From the NCBI GenBank assembly GCA_002914845.1, contig JXTC01000005.1:1678254-1742253 (forward strand): a stretch of DNA of 64,000 nt, given 5' to 3'. The notes below the pieces were generated by a model. That model was not told the origin of the DNA. It made no database searches and saw only the letters and a list, made by a program, of their open reading frames with translations. Numbering within the stretch: position 1 is the first letter of the stretch; each line of letters opens with the position of its first letter. Shown one piece after another: positions 11,016-21,250 of this stretch. The position numbers and the translations under genes were made by a program. Origin of the DNA: Trema orientale. Lineage: Eukaryota > Streptophyta > Magnoliopsida > Rosales > Cannabaceae.

Positions 11016-12470
11016 GAAATGTAGCAGTTGTCAACTAATGGTCGTTTTGACCCTGCTTGGTGTCGTTTAGCATGTTTAAATACTGTGTTTTTTTTTTTTT
11101 TTTTTTATCTTTTTAACTTTAGGTCATTTTCTCTTTGTTGGCTGTTGTGATAATGAGTCGTTAGCCTCTTTTGTCGGCTAGCTGAACAGACTTAGGAAAC
11201 GATTCTAGGTGGATCAGGGAGCAGTTGTGGTTGATTTGAGAGAATTCCATTTGGGGTGATTTGTAATTAATTTGAACTAGGGGCGGAGCCTCTTCCCGCC
11301 GCCAAAGGAAAACCACCACAGCCAACAATAAGAATGGAATTCATAGACCCGATCTAACCGAGCTGAGTCCGTGGATGAACGACAATCGGTTCATAGTCAT
11401 CATGGTGTTGCATATGATTCATAGTCATTATAGAAGCATGGATTGAAGACACCCAGCAGGAGAACCAATACGGGTAAACAATCAAGGTCAATAATTCTGA
11501 TGATCTCAAAATTAAGATTGATATTCTGGCCTGCCTTTGATGGAACAATGTGGATAGAAGAACTTGTAGATTGGTTGCGTAGTTGAGAAACAGGTGAAAT
11601 TAAAAGTATGCAAAGTTTAAGGGAAGTGCCCTTACATGGTGAAAGAATATCAGGCACGTGCACAACGAGGACAACCGGCCAGTGAAAGAATACACCGATG
11701 AGTTTTGCAGATTAAACGCTTGCTTAAACCTGAATGAAACCCAAGCTCATCAGATTCGAAAATTGAAATGAAATCTCACCAAACCCTGAGTGAAACCACG
11801 CACTAATCTGTTGGAAAAAATCACCATCCCACAACACATATAGGAATAAATATAGTATGTATGAATACTGATCTCTAAAATAAATACAAGAATAAAGTAA
11901 CACAACAAGATCAAATTTACGTGGTTCACTCAACTTGGGCTACGTCCACAAAATTGCTACAGATCTTTCACTATAGGGAGAAAATCTGTTACATGTATTT
12001 ACAAATACTCACTCACAATCCTAATCTCAAATATACTCAAGCACTCTCTCTTACAAGTATTTTCTCACTCACACCTTTCACTAACACTTTTTAAAATCTC
12101 CTCTTGTACAAAGAAACTATACTCTCTTTGAAATGAGAAACAAAGAGAAAAGAAAGGACTTAATCAGAGGAAACACTTAAATTATTTCTGATTTTTGGGA
12201 TGCTTTGATGAAGCTAAGGAGGGGAGTATTTATAGCAAAACCCCCTCCCCCCCTCTTCTTTCCATGCTCAAAACATGCTCATAGACAAAGTTCACAAATG
12301 TGGATGGACAACAAATCTACAAAAATGGCTGCCCATTTTTTTTAACCTCAACATAATCAAGCATACAAAACTGAAGACTAACTTAACAAAGATACTGCTC
12401 GAGGTCAATTCATCAGAAATTTAAACCACAACACCACCCAAACCATACCACAAACACTAAAATATTGTTA
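11016..12470 (+). mobile_element. Gypsy-type retrotransposon fragment: LTR end / leader and partial gag
   Basis: Between about 11490 and 11760, in shifting frames, typical plant gypsy gag wording can be read: an IDI..AFDGTMWIEELVDWLRS segment (about 11515-11580) and RPVKEYTDEFCRLNACLNL (about 11675-11735). The proline/arginine-coding stretch near 11295-11350 fits the gag leader. Sequence after the solo LTR (12359-12470) appears to continue the same gag. Stops and shifts make it dead. It abuts the truncated gene remnant and is a good candidate for what destroyed that copy. Confidence 0.65.
11809..12353 (-). repeat. Solo LTR of the copia family found at 51778-54284
   Basis: In reverse orientation it reads TGTTGAGGTT... 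to ...TTTTTTCCAACA and aligns along its length with the two LTRs at 51.8 and 53.7 kb. Shared blocks include ATGGGCAGCC, a GTGAGTGAGAAAATACTTGTAAGA-like block, TTTCTCCCTATAGTGAAAGATCTGTAGCAATTT-like and ACCACGTAAATTT. It is flanked by a perfect 5-bp duplication TAATC (11804-11808 and 12354-12358). There is no internal region, so it arose by LTR-LTR recombination. It lies inside the gypsy gag fragment. Confidence 0.92.
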
Positions 12471-12897
12471 GTGCCTAATTTTGAAATTATGTGTATTTAA
12501 AAGGTTTGAGAAGAAAATGTTAAATTTTTCAAATTTGTTAAGGGGTCTCTTAATAAGAGGGTGGGGAGAGAAAAAGAAGGTAGTAATCGCTTCTCCTAAC
12601 GTGAATTGGCGTATTGAATAAAGTTGATCGATTATTATGCAATGTTAATTCCCTGCTATATATATATATATATCCTCTGTGTAATTTTGGTGGACTAATT
12701 TATGTGCCCAATGAATATATGATATATCATGTATAAAAACTTAAATAAAAACAATAAATTTAGAACACTGATCAAGTATTTTTAATTTTAATAATATGAC
12801 GTCAATTCATTGGTCGAACATGTATGATAACACAAAAACTAGACTGCAAAATTGAGTTATTTCTAGTTTCATATTAATATATAACATTTATATATTA
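12471..12897. other. AT-rich spacer
   Basis: Contains a short (TA)n at 12657-12672 and no coding signal on either strand. Confidence 0.5.
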
Positions 12898-13160
12898 AGG
12901 CTCAGTTTGGCACTATTGTGCAGTAGCACAATCCTGCTGTACTTGTTTTTATGAGTAGAAGCAACTATGACGAAGAAAAAAAAGGTATACAAAGGTTTTC
13001 GTAAGATATTTTCAAAATTGTTGTGTTTTAAAAATACCATTTTAGTGTATTTGGTAAATTATAGATTGTATGGGCTACAAAATGATAGTTTACGAAATTT
13101 GTATGATAGAAGCATGAATCAGCTTTGTAGAAGAATCCTTACATTACTTATCAAATTCGG

Positions 13161-14028
13161 CTTAAAATTAAGGGAAAATATATTTAAAAAAACAACCACC
13201 ACCTTTAGTGTTTTATCAAAAAAAAAAACATTTATTTATATCAAATTAAACTTTCAATTTGTATTTTTTTATCAAATAAGACTGAACTCACACATTTAGT
13301 CACAATTGGAATTTTAGCTTGTTTAAAAGAACAATTTTACTCTTTAAACTATAAAACATATATTAAAACTAATAAATATTGAAACCAATTATTATTGTCT
13401 TTTTTTTAAAAAAAAAAATATTTTAAGTGAAAATAATAATTGCTAAAAATAACAAGAGTTTCAACTATTCAAAACAATTTTAAAACAAGAATGACAAAAG
13501 TTAAAAAAATTCTCATTTTGTTCTTTTTTTCATGAGTTTAAATTATTCAAAACAATTAAAATTAAGAGAGAGAGAGAGAGAGAGAGAGAATGACAAAAAT
13601 TTTAAAAATTTCTCATTTTTTTCTTTTTTTTTTTTAAATCATTTTAAGTGAAAATAATAAATATTGAAAAAAAATGAGTAATTAAATTATTTAAAACAAT
13701 AAAAGGCTAAAAAGAAAAAGAATGACAAAATTTTTTATTCTTAATAATTATTATTTTTATTAAAATATTTTTTTTAAAGAAAAAAGAAAGACAAGAATAA
13801 TTAATTTCAATATTTATTATTTGTAATATATATTTTATAAGTTTAAAGGGTAAAATTGTCTTTGTCAACAAACTAAACTTCCAATTGTGACTAAGTGTGT
13901 GGGCCCGGTTTAATTTGATAGAAAAATATAAATTAAAGATTTAATTTGATATAAATAAAAAAGTGTGAGTTTTTTTGATAGAACACTAAAGGCGTGGATT
14001 TTTTTGATATTATCCTTAAAATTAATAG
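13161..14028. mobile_element. Nested inverted-repeat element (arms about 240 bp)
   Basis: Left arm 13161-13405 and right arm 13780-14028 are reverse complements with good identity: CTTTAGTGTTTTATCAAAAA (13203) pairs with TTGATAGAACACTAAAG (13975), and CACACATTTAGTCACAATTGG pairs with CCAATTGTGACTAAGTGTGTG (13891). The spacer contains near-direct repeats (TTCAAAACAAT, GAATGACAAAA) and a GA microsatellite at 13566-13590. The 110-codon frame at 12967-13299 crosses its boundary and is not a gene. Confidence 0.7.
13566..13590. repeat. (GA)n microsatellite
   Basis: About 12 GA units within the spacer of the inverted-repeat element. Confidence 0.9.
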
Positions 14029-14269
14029 TAGGTTAAACAATATATTTGAAAATCTGCTAGCCAAAAGCATTATTTACAAAACGTTTTTCTTTTCCATATG
14101 GTTTATCAACTATTTTAAAAACTAAAAACAGTACTCATGAGAGGTTGGCACTACAATTTTAATAATCTGCGGCCATAATTTTAATCCTTAATAGCACTGC
14201 AATAATGGCATGATATAGAAATAAATTTATGTGTATAGCTATATTAATATTAAACTAATGTAATGTAAG

Positions 14270-14873
14270 CGTTTCACGTGTTGATTTCATTCATTCAGTG
14301 TTATTTAATCCACGCTGATCAGAGACAGCACCAAGATTATGGCATATATAGATAGATATTAAAGGAATATTAAGATATGATTCTATTGCAGAAATATAAC
14401 TTTCCAGCTAAGCAATATTCCCACATATTGAATGCGTAAATTCCTATAAATAAAAGTCACTTATGCGCCTCTTTATCTCCAGCTAAGAATATTCCCATAT
14501 TAGACTGTTAATTTCTAGCGAGGGTTAATATACAAAATAGAAAAGTACTATATGAACATACGTAATATGTAATAACGGCTTAATCTTCCCCCCCCCCTTT
14601 TTGGGGTAAAATCTCTTTAATTATATATGTATCACCTACTTTTTAGTTAGAGTAATTAAAAGGGAAATCTCTGCGTCAGGTCTCAGAGCCAGTTATATAA
14701 AAACTATATGTCATACAATAAACCAAGACGCGACATATCAAGATCGAAGACCAGATCACCCAGATAGATCCAATATCCAATTAATATTTTTATCATGGCA
14801 TAAGAAAGAAGTATAGAAATAACAAGGTATAAGCTAGCTATAGCTGTTCTGGTTTATCACCATTAATAGTATT
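14270..14873 (+). promoter_or_regulatory. Promoter and 5' UTR of the intact pseudo-protease gene
   Basis: A TATA-like box TATATAAAAA lies at 14694-14703, about 175 bases before the ATG, implying a 5' UTR near 140 bases. The block is shared with the decayed copies upstream (9890-10931 and part of 4182-4616), which supports its being ancestral to the family. A run of nine C followed by T sits near 14588. Confidence 0.55.
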
Positions 14874-16280
14874 ATGGCCTCTTGTCAAAGTAGTTGTATT
14901 AATCTCCAGACCTTCTTCATCCTGGTCTTTTCATCAATCTCAACTTTCTTTTTAGTATCAAATCATAATAATATTGTAGTAGCAATAGCAAACTCGAAGC
15001 CTCCGCCCTTCACGGCCTTGTACATGCCCATCAAAAAAGACAATTCTACCCTCCAATACTATACAACAATTGAGTGGGGATCCGAGGAAAACTACTTCGA
15101 CGTAGTCATTGACCTCGGAGGAGAGTTCTTGTCGTTACCTTGCGACAGTAAGAACAAGTCAACGACATACCGTTCCATAAACTGTGGCTCCACCAAGTGT
15201 AGACTTGCCAAGAGAAGTAGCAGTAGTAGTACTAATACTAGTACAGGTAGTAACTGCAGGGCAAACGACAGTACTTGTACTATGTCGTTTCATAACCCTT
15301 TCAATGAGTCTGTCTTGAGTGGTAGGCTAAGCGAGGACGCTTTCGCGGCAGTGCCATCGGATGGTGATAGAATCTCTCGTGATTCGTACGTTAATACTTC
15401 TCGCTTGTTGCCTTTCTTGTGCCTCAATTCGAGTAGATTAAAGGGCCTCGCACGAGGGTTCATGGAGACAAACTATGGGATCCCCACTGGGATGATTGGA
15501 TTCGGAGCAACAAAGATGTCCTTCGCCCAAAACCTTGCGCCTGTGTTTGAAGTCCCTTCCAAGTTTGCTATTTGTTTGCCTGCGGCCGAGGCCGGTCAAG
15601 GAGTGATTTTTGTTGGAGGAGGGCCTTATTGGTTTGATCCCTTTTGGGAGAATGGCACAAAGGATGCATCCAAGTGGTTAGACTACACCCCATTGTTTAT
15701 CAATCCTTTTGGTGAATACTTCATTGCCGTGAAATCCATCAAAATAGACAAAAGGGTTGTCGATTTTGACACTTCTTTGCTGTCCCTTAATAAGAAAACC
15801 GGGGTTGGTGGTACTAAGATTAGTACTTCAACCCCTTACGCTGTTTTGCGTACTTCTATCTACAAGGCTGTGGTTGACGATTTTGTCGAGAGTGCCGCAG
15901 CTAGGAACATCACGAGAGTGGTGGCTATGGGGCCGTTTGGCACGTGTTTCAACACGAAGAATGTCCGATGGAGCAAGGCCGGACCAAGGGTGCCTGTGAT
16001 AGATCTAGAGCTAGAAGGCAGTATTACTGCTACGTGTAGTAGGGTAACATGGAGGATCAATGGTGCCAATTCAATGGTGAGAATCAACAAGAATGTGATG
16101 TGCTTGGGATTCATAGATGGAGGGTCAAAGGCAAAGACTTCGATCGTCATAGGAGGGCTTCAGTTGGAGGATAATCTTTTGGAGTTTGATTTAAAGACCT
16201 CAAGGCTAGGCTTCACTTCTTCATTTTTGCCTCGAGATACAAGCTGTTCAACGGAGAGGCTTCTTCAACCAGATGATTAG
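14874..16280 (+). CDS. EDGP / basic 7S globulin-like pseudo-aspartic protease (468 aa, intact)
   Basis: Single-exon gene for a secreted protein of the family that includes carrot EDGP, soybean basic 7S globulin and the wheat xylanase inhibitor TAXI. Residues 1-39 hold a hydrophobic leader; the mature part begins near SKPPPFTALY. In the N-terminal lobe the catalytic motif is D80-L-G-G instead of D-T-G-S/T. In the C-terminal lobe GTKISTSTPY (313-322) lacks the second catalytic Asp, so it should not be an active protease. Many cysteines and N-glycosylation sequons (for example N131, N144, N174, N185, N345) fit an apoplastic protein. Family members bind and inhibit microbial endoglucanases or xylanases, or bind peptides; the actual ligand here is unknown. 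The start is chosen because the leader begins there and upstream similarity turns non-coding. Confidence 0.9.
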   Translation: MASCQSSCINLQTFFILVFSSISTFFLVSNHNNIVVAIANSKPPPFTALYMPIKKDNSTLQYYTTIEWGSEENYFDVVIDLGGEFLSLPCDSKNKSTTYRSINCGSTKCRLAKRSSSSSTNTSTGSNCRANDSTCTMSFHNPFNESVLSGRLSEDAFAAVPSDGDRISRDSYVNTSRLLPFLCLNSSRLKGLARGFMETNYGIPTGMIGFGATKMSFAQNLAPVFEVPSKFAICLPAAEAGQGVIFVGGGPYWFDPFWENGTKDASKWLDYTPLFINPFGEYFIAVKSIKIDKRVVDFDTSLLSLNKKTGVGGTKISTSTPYAVLRTSIYKAVVDDFVESAAARNITRVVAMGPFGTCFNTKNVRWSKAGPRVPVIDLELEGSITATCSRVTWRINGANSMVRINKNVMCLGFIDGGSKAKTSIVIGGLQLEDNLLEFDLKTSRLGFTSSFLPRDTSCSTERLLQPDD

Positions 16281-17060
16281 AAAATGTCAACACTGATCTA
16301 ATACTTCGGGCTTTTGATGTGATTTTATATATGTGCTTTTTTTTTTTTTGCTGGAGATTTTATATATGTACTTTATTGTAATGCTTGTATGCCTAATATG
16401 TAATATTGTTCACCACCACTTTAGTCCTCCCTCTTATAGCTAGGTGATCCAATATAATCTTATAGTAGATTTTTATTTTTCACTTTTTGGAAACGAACCT
16501 AGTAGAAATTAACTTACTTACTGCATAAGAGGAAAAAACACTGGAATGAGAACATGAATGTTTTAGATCAAACAAATACAAATAAAAAATTACTTAAAAA
16601 AAGGGAGGGAAAAGGACTAATTTGGATGCCTAATTAAACGACGGAATTAGGCCAAAAATGTCTCAGCATGTTGTCCAAAAGCAACAAAAGGACTAAATTG
16701 GATGGCCAAAAGCAACAAAATTTTCTCGTTAGCCAGTGTTTGCTCGTTAAATTGTCCAATAAGTTGACAACACTTAACGAAAAGTAGGAGACTTATTTGC
16801 TTTGGATGATCTTTGCAGGTCATGCAATCCCCACTCAACCTGTACAATTATTTATCAACTCACATATTATGTATATATATTAGCTTTTGTTTAATAAAAA
16901 AAAAGAAACACGCTAAAGGACACATGTGGTGTTAGAACCACACACTAAAAGCATAACAATTAACTGCCTTTGATGCAATAATTGCATTTCCAACATTGTT
17001 TAATTTTTCATAGCAAGTACCCTTGTACAATAGTTAAATTCCTAACATTATTATTGAATT
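16281..17060. other. Intergenic, no gene seen
   Basis: 3' flank of the gene, with poly-T near 16338-16350, a near-repeated GGACTAA-TTGGATG-C motif at 16615 and 16690, then AT-rich sequence. No coding signal. Confidence 0.6.
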
Positions 17061-17765
17061 AGGATTTGTTGCACTAAAGGTCGCTAAACTTTTTAAGTAA
17101 TGACTATTTGGTATCTAAATTAAATAAATGTTCAAAATCTCCCAGACTTAATCAATCTCTGACACCACCGAACAAGTGGCCTAGTGGCATCGCTGTTATC
17201 CTGGATGCTAGAGGTCATGGGTTCAAACATGGGTAGTTCCCTTTGGGAGTTTTAAATATGAAGGAGACCACTACCAGCCCAATGCCCCTACCTCAGGTCC
17301 CAGGGTACCGTTCTCGCTAGTTGTTCGAATGGAGTTCATGTGACTCACTCCACTGCCTAGTGGTGATGACCCACCCGTAGGGTCTTGGAGAACATTCTTG
17401 AACGGGGATGGAGCTCCTATGGTTATGCCCAGAGAGAGTAGCCATGCTAGTTGCCCCCTCCTCTCCTTTTATTTCATCAAAAAAAAATCAATCTCTGACA
17501 ATAGTGATTTTTTTGTTTTAAAATAACGATATCAGTTAAAAATTGGACAGAGAAAAAGCACATAACCTAGATTTTTCCTTTACACACAATGATCACCATG
17601 TGTCACAAATGTAATTATTTCTTTTGTCTAGCTTGTGAAGGACAATAACAATTTTAGACAAGTATGATGTTATTGTCAAATATTAGTTAATGAGAGTTTT
17701 TGAACATTTACTTAATTCAAGAGCCAAATGGTCACTACTTATAAGACTTTGGTGCCACAAATCCT
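17061..17765. mobile_element. Inverted-repeat element interrupted by a SINE
   Basis: The left end AGGATTTGTTGCACTAAAG (17061) is repeated in inverse at the right end CTTTGGTGCCACAAATCCT (ending 17765). The arms run about 85 bp each, including AATAAATGTTCAAAATCTC and its inverse near 17700. No transposase frame. A SINE with its own target duplication sits inside it, so the element predates the SINE. Confidence 0.7.
17165..17485 (+). mobile_element. tRNA-derived SINE, copy 1
   Basis: Flanked by a perfect 15-bp duplication AATCAATCTCTGACA (17150-17164 and 17486-17500). Near the 5' end lie a pol III A-box-like GTGGCCTAGTGGCATCGC and a B-box-like GGGTTCAAAC about 40 bases later. The body is about 320 bp and ends in an A-rich tail. 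It is homologous throughout to the copy at 28965-29268. Confidence 0.92.
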
Positions 17766-17829
17766 TGAAATTTAATTCATGGGCTTCTTAAAAAAAAAAA
17801 ACCAGGCTCATAGTCTAAAAAATTAAAAA

Positions 17830-18140
17830 AATTTGGATAGGCTAAACTTTTTGAAAATCCTAAATTTATTTAGAAATTTATCATTTTTAAGTTTATTTAG
17901 AAAAATAATACTTTCAAAAAGTATTTAGAAAAATAATATTTTTTCTTCAAAATTAATACTTTCAAAGGTACTCGAGGTAACTAATCAGATTATTAGGATA
18001 ACCAGTTACTTGAGATAACTAGACTCGTTACCTCAAATACCTTATCAATTTATAAAAAAATATATTTTTATAAATATTTTAAAAATTTATATTTCTCTAA
18101 ATAAATCCGAGATTTTTCAAACAATTTTAAAATTTAGAAT
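17830..18140. mobile_element. Probable inverted-repeat (MITE-like) element
   Basis: The segment TTTTTGAAAATCCTAAATTTATTTAGAAAT (about 17848) is matched inversely by ATTTCTCTAAATAAATCCGAGATTTTTCAAA (about 18090). The centre holds GGTACTCGAGGTAACT and a partial inverse, AGTTACTTGAGATAACT. Ends are not defined. The remainder to 18762 is AT-rich and shows no gene. Confidence 0.45.
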
Positions 18141-18762
18141 TTTTCAATTTTTTTGAAATTTTACGATATAAAATCAAATTTCCTCTTAATCTTTCGCGAT
18201 ATGAGGTACTGCCTATAATTAGGTTTTACTTTTAGTAATTTTAGCTAGTATACACTAGTTCTGTCTATATTAATAGATTTTAGGGGCGACTAGATATATG
18301 TCCAAATTTCCGGCCTAATTTCAGTTCATGACCAGGCCCAGTATTTTATAGGCTTATAACCAACTAAAGGCCCGTTAAAAATTAAAGACCAAAAATACTC
18401 CCATTCATCATAGCTCTTTTTTCATCGTCATTTCCCTCATTTTACCCTCTATTATTGATTGCCTGCTGATTGTTTGGTCCAATTCATGTGCGCGTCTTCG
18501 ACCTGGTTCCGTTCACAGTTCACATGGCCACTTAGAAAATATTAGGAAAGGAGACAAGTACGGCCGCAGACTTGTTCATATAATTTCAATATGGAGTATG
18601 TAAGTAGCTGAAATATTTTTAAAATTTGGATATTTTGCTATAAATTTTAAATGCTGGACATATATTTTATCATATTTTAAAAAATGGACATATAGCACAT
18701 TTTCTCTAGATTTTATACTTCGTGTTGGGCTACGTAAAAATGTGTATATATAATATATATAT

Positions 18763-19441
18763 GGGTCATATTTCAATAGAGATTTTTATTTTTGCTCCAT
18801 AAATGGGTACTCTAATGTGAATCATTAGATTTTGATCTGATGGTAATAATGATATTAGTAATTTTGTCAAAAAGAAAAAATATAAGTAATACATATATAA
18901 ATATAGAAAACTATTTATGACTTAAAAAATTGGTAACTTATTTGTGACCTATGAGTTGGACGGTTTTTTTTAAATCTCTTCTCTATTTTTATTTTTTCCT
19001 ATTCTCATTCCATTATTGATTTGTGTATTGTATTCAAAAAAAACAATTGGTTGTATATATTAAACTATTAAATATTATTTTTTTTATCAAATTTTCATCA
19101 GAAAACCATTCTTTCTTTTTTATAATTTCAAAACTAACGTTATATATCCCCTAATAAAACTAAAGTTATATATTCTCAAAAAAAAAAAATAGTATATATA
19201 CAACTGTTAAATACTAATATATTTTATCAAAACTTCTTTCTTAAAAAATCAATTCCAAATTGTTTTCTTTAAAAAATTATTCCAAAAGCTTATTCCTTTC
19301 TCAATGGAAAGAGGATTCTCTCAAAAAAAATAGAATAGAATAATTGTAGATAAAAATGACTTGACAGTACAAGTCATTTTCGACTTGATCAAAGTACCCA
19401 TTTATAGAGCAAAAATAAAAATTCCTATTGAAATATCATCC
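18763..19441. mobile_element. TIR element related to the foldback element at 8191
   Basis: The left end reads GG-TCATATTTCAATAGAGATTTTTATTTTTGCTC and the right end is its inverse, GAGCAAAAATAAAAATTCCTATTGAAATATCATCC. Its left 250 bases align with 8191-8415 (the TTAGATTTTGATCTGATGGT and AACTATTTATGACTTA words). No ORF. It lies about 330 bases before the start codon of the 281-aa gene. Confidence 0.75.
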
Positions 19442-19684
19442 TATATATACATACATATATATATATATATACATGTGCGTATAAAAGTTATTCAATTTTG
19501 AACTACTGAAATTTTTGTCTTCATTTTATAAGGAAAAAATGTATCTAAATCTATTGTCCCGATTAGTTTAAGAACATCCCTTACGTTTATGGTGACCTAC
19601 TGTATTTCAACTAGGATTGCTCCCAATTTTAATATCGAGCTAGGTTTTCCTATGTCATCAAGGTCGAAGCGTCAATGCGTCTGT

Positions 19685-19694
19685 CTTTAAATAG
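19685..19694 (+). promoter_or_regulatory. TATA-like box of the 281-aa gene
   Basis: TTTAAATAGG lies about 75 bases before the chosen ATG, with C/T-rich leader sequence after it. Confidence 0.45.
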
Positions 19695-19767
19695 GTCCAA
19701 ATTATTCAAAGAAGTCACAAATTTCTCTCTGGCTTGTAACTCTCTCTGTTCTTCTCTGAAAGATACG

Positions 19768-20843
19768 ATGGATAATACAAGAAAAGTAATCTCTCATAGT
19801 ACTAGCAGGGGAGACACAAACGACGATGATGGATCTTCACCTCAGTCACAAATTCAAGATTGCGTTAATTTACCTCTTGGTGCTGAATATTCAAAGGTTG
19901 TTTCTTCTTTTTATCCTTTATACATGCTTTGGTTTTTGAAGATAATCACTTAGTTATAACTTTCAAAGTACTGACATAAATTAATTAGATTCCCTCAAAA
20001 TATTGTCACATATAAAGTGATACATATAATATTTATGTGCAACTTTAGTATATTTTTTATTACTTGGTAATTTTTAAAAAAAAAATTCCATTACTCACTC
20101 CAAAAAGCTAACCAATATTTTCGCAGTTAGAGGAGGTTGCTCGAGCTATTTCAAAACCCGTTATATCATCCCTCATTCCAACTACTGATTTGGAACCGGC
20201 ATTTCCTCCTCCTCGTCTAATCCCTAGTGAATTTTCTTTTAGCGAATTCGGTGTTTGGGAAGAACGTATGGGGTTTGAATGCATAGTTCCAGACAACATG
20301 TTACCATTTATTGAGCTCTACCGCGAGCATGATCCAACTCTCTCGCCCAAAACTGAATGTCTGACGCCATTTGAGCGATCCTATGTTCTCCAGTTGGTAG
20401 CCATCATTGTAGGAACTCTTACGAAAACTCCTAAAACCTTAGTGACACCTACACTCCGCGCCGTAGTTGATTTGTCATGGGAAAGTCTATGTCGTTTGGG
20501 AATGAAATTGCCTGTGTTGGAGAAATTAGTAGCCACCTCCGAGAAGCCCACAGCTCTGTCTGAAGCATGTGAAAGCATTCAAGAGGCGGTGAAATCTTGG
20601 CGAGCAATCTCCGATGAGGTTGAACGTATGAGAACTAGCCTTGCCTCCAAAGAGGAAGAGCTTCGAATCAAGTTCGATGAAGAAGTTGAAGCCTCAAAAG
20701 GGCTCCAAAACTCTCAGAGACTGCTCTTGGATGAAGTTGAACAGATGAGAAAACTTGTTGCTGCCAAAGAGGAGGAGGTCCAAAACCATATGAGGGTCTT
20801 TGATGAGAAGGTGGAGTTGTTTATGACTAGTTTCCTTTCTTGA
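19768..20843 (+). CDS. Coiled-coil protein resembling the tail of plant MATH/coiled-coil proteins (281 aa, two exons)
   Basis: Exon 1 is 19768-19896 (43 codons) and ends TCAAAG before GTTGTT. Exon 2 is 20127-20843 after TTTTCGCAG; both junctions are phase 0 and keep one frame. The first 60 residues are polar and acidic. Residues of roughly 100-190 form a helical module (PDNMLPFIELYREHDPTLSP ...). The last 80 residues contain two related heptad-rich segments, SDEVERMRTSLASKEEELR and LDEVEQMRKLVAAKEEEVQ. The helical module and coiled coil resemble the C-terminal part of plant 'MATH domain and coiled-coil' proteins, but no MATH/TRAF domain is encoded in view. Function unknown. ATG 19675 in the same frame overlaps the TATA-like box and was not chosen. 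Confidence 0.7.
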
Positions 20844-20968
20844 ATTACTACTAAACTAGGACAAAAGCTGGCTATTTTTGAGTAACTTGTTTCTGTCTCG
20901 TACATTTGTGAATTTCTATCCTTTAAATGAAAGTTATGGTAACTGAGTTTTCATCATTGAATATAATT
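20844..20968 (+). other. 3' flank of the 281-aa gene
   Basis: Short T/A-rich stretch that could serve as the 3' UTR; nothing else is seen. Confidence 0.4.
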
Positions 20969-21250
20969 TGTATCAACTAGTTTACAAACGTTACTTACGA
21001 TTTGTTTCTTCCTTTAGAAATAAGCAAGTTCGAACCAAAATTACTTGAGAAAGAAATTAACTTTAACCAAAACCATTATCCCACGATAACAATCCGAAAC
21101 TAGACCTCAAAGAAAATCACAAAAGTCAACTTAAGAAAGAAACCAACTTAATTTTGTCAACAAGGCTCTATAGCCATAGCCTATAGAATCTAATACTACG
21201 TCAGAACAACTCTTTTGCCATTTAAACAAAGAAATAAGTATAGTACCAAT
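20969..21250 (-). pseudogene. Ghost of a duplicated 3' end of the neighbouring minus-strand gene
   Basis: TATAGAATC-AA followed by AGTCAGAACAACTC at 21183-21215 (with a few changes) matches 21811-21842, the last codons of the minus-strand pseudo-protease. TTGTATCAACTAGTTTACAAAC occurs at both 20969 and 21567, at a similar distance beyond. So a second copy of the gene's tail and 3' region once lay here in tandem. Only some 280 bases are recognisable, with no open frame. Confidence 0.6.

Larger units (their letters stand above)
12898..14150. mobile_element. MITE/hAT-like element split by a nested inverted-repeat element
   Basis: The left part (about 12898-13160, starting GGCTCAGTTTGGCACT) and the right part (about 14030-14150, with AATCTGCTAGCCAAAAGCA) together resemble the continuous segment at 34160-34515. 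That segment has AGAAGCAACTGTGG, a GGTAAATTATAG word and AATCTGCTCACCAAAAACA in the same order. This suggests one dispersed element that here received an insertion. The ends are only approximate. Confidence 0.5.
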
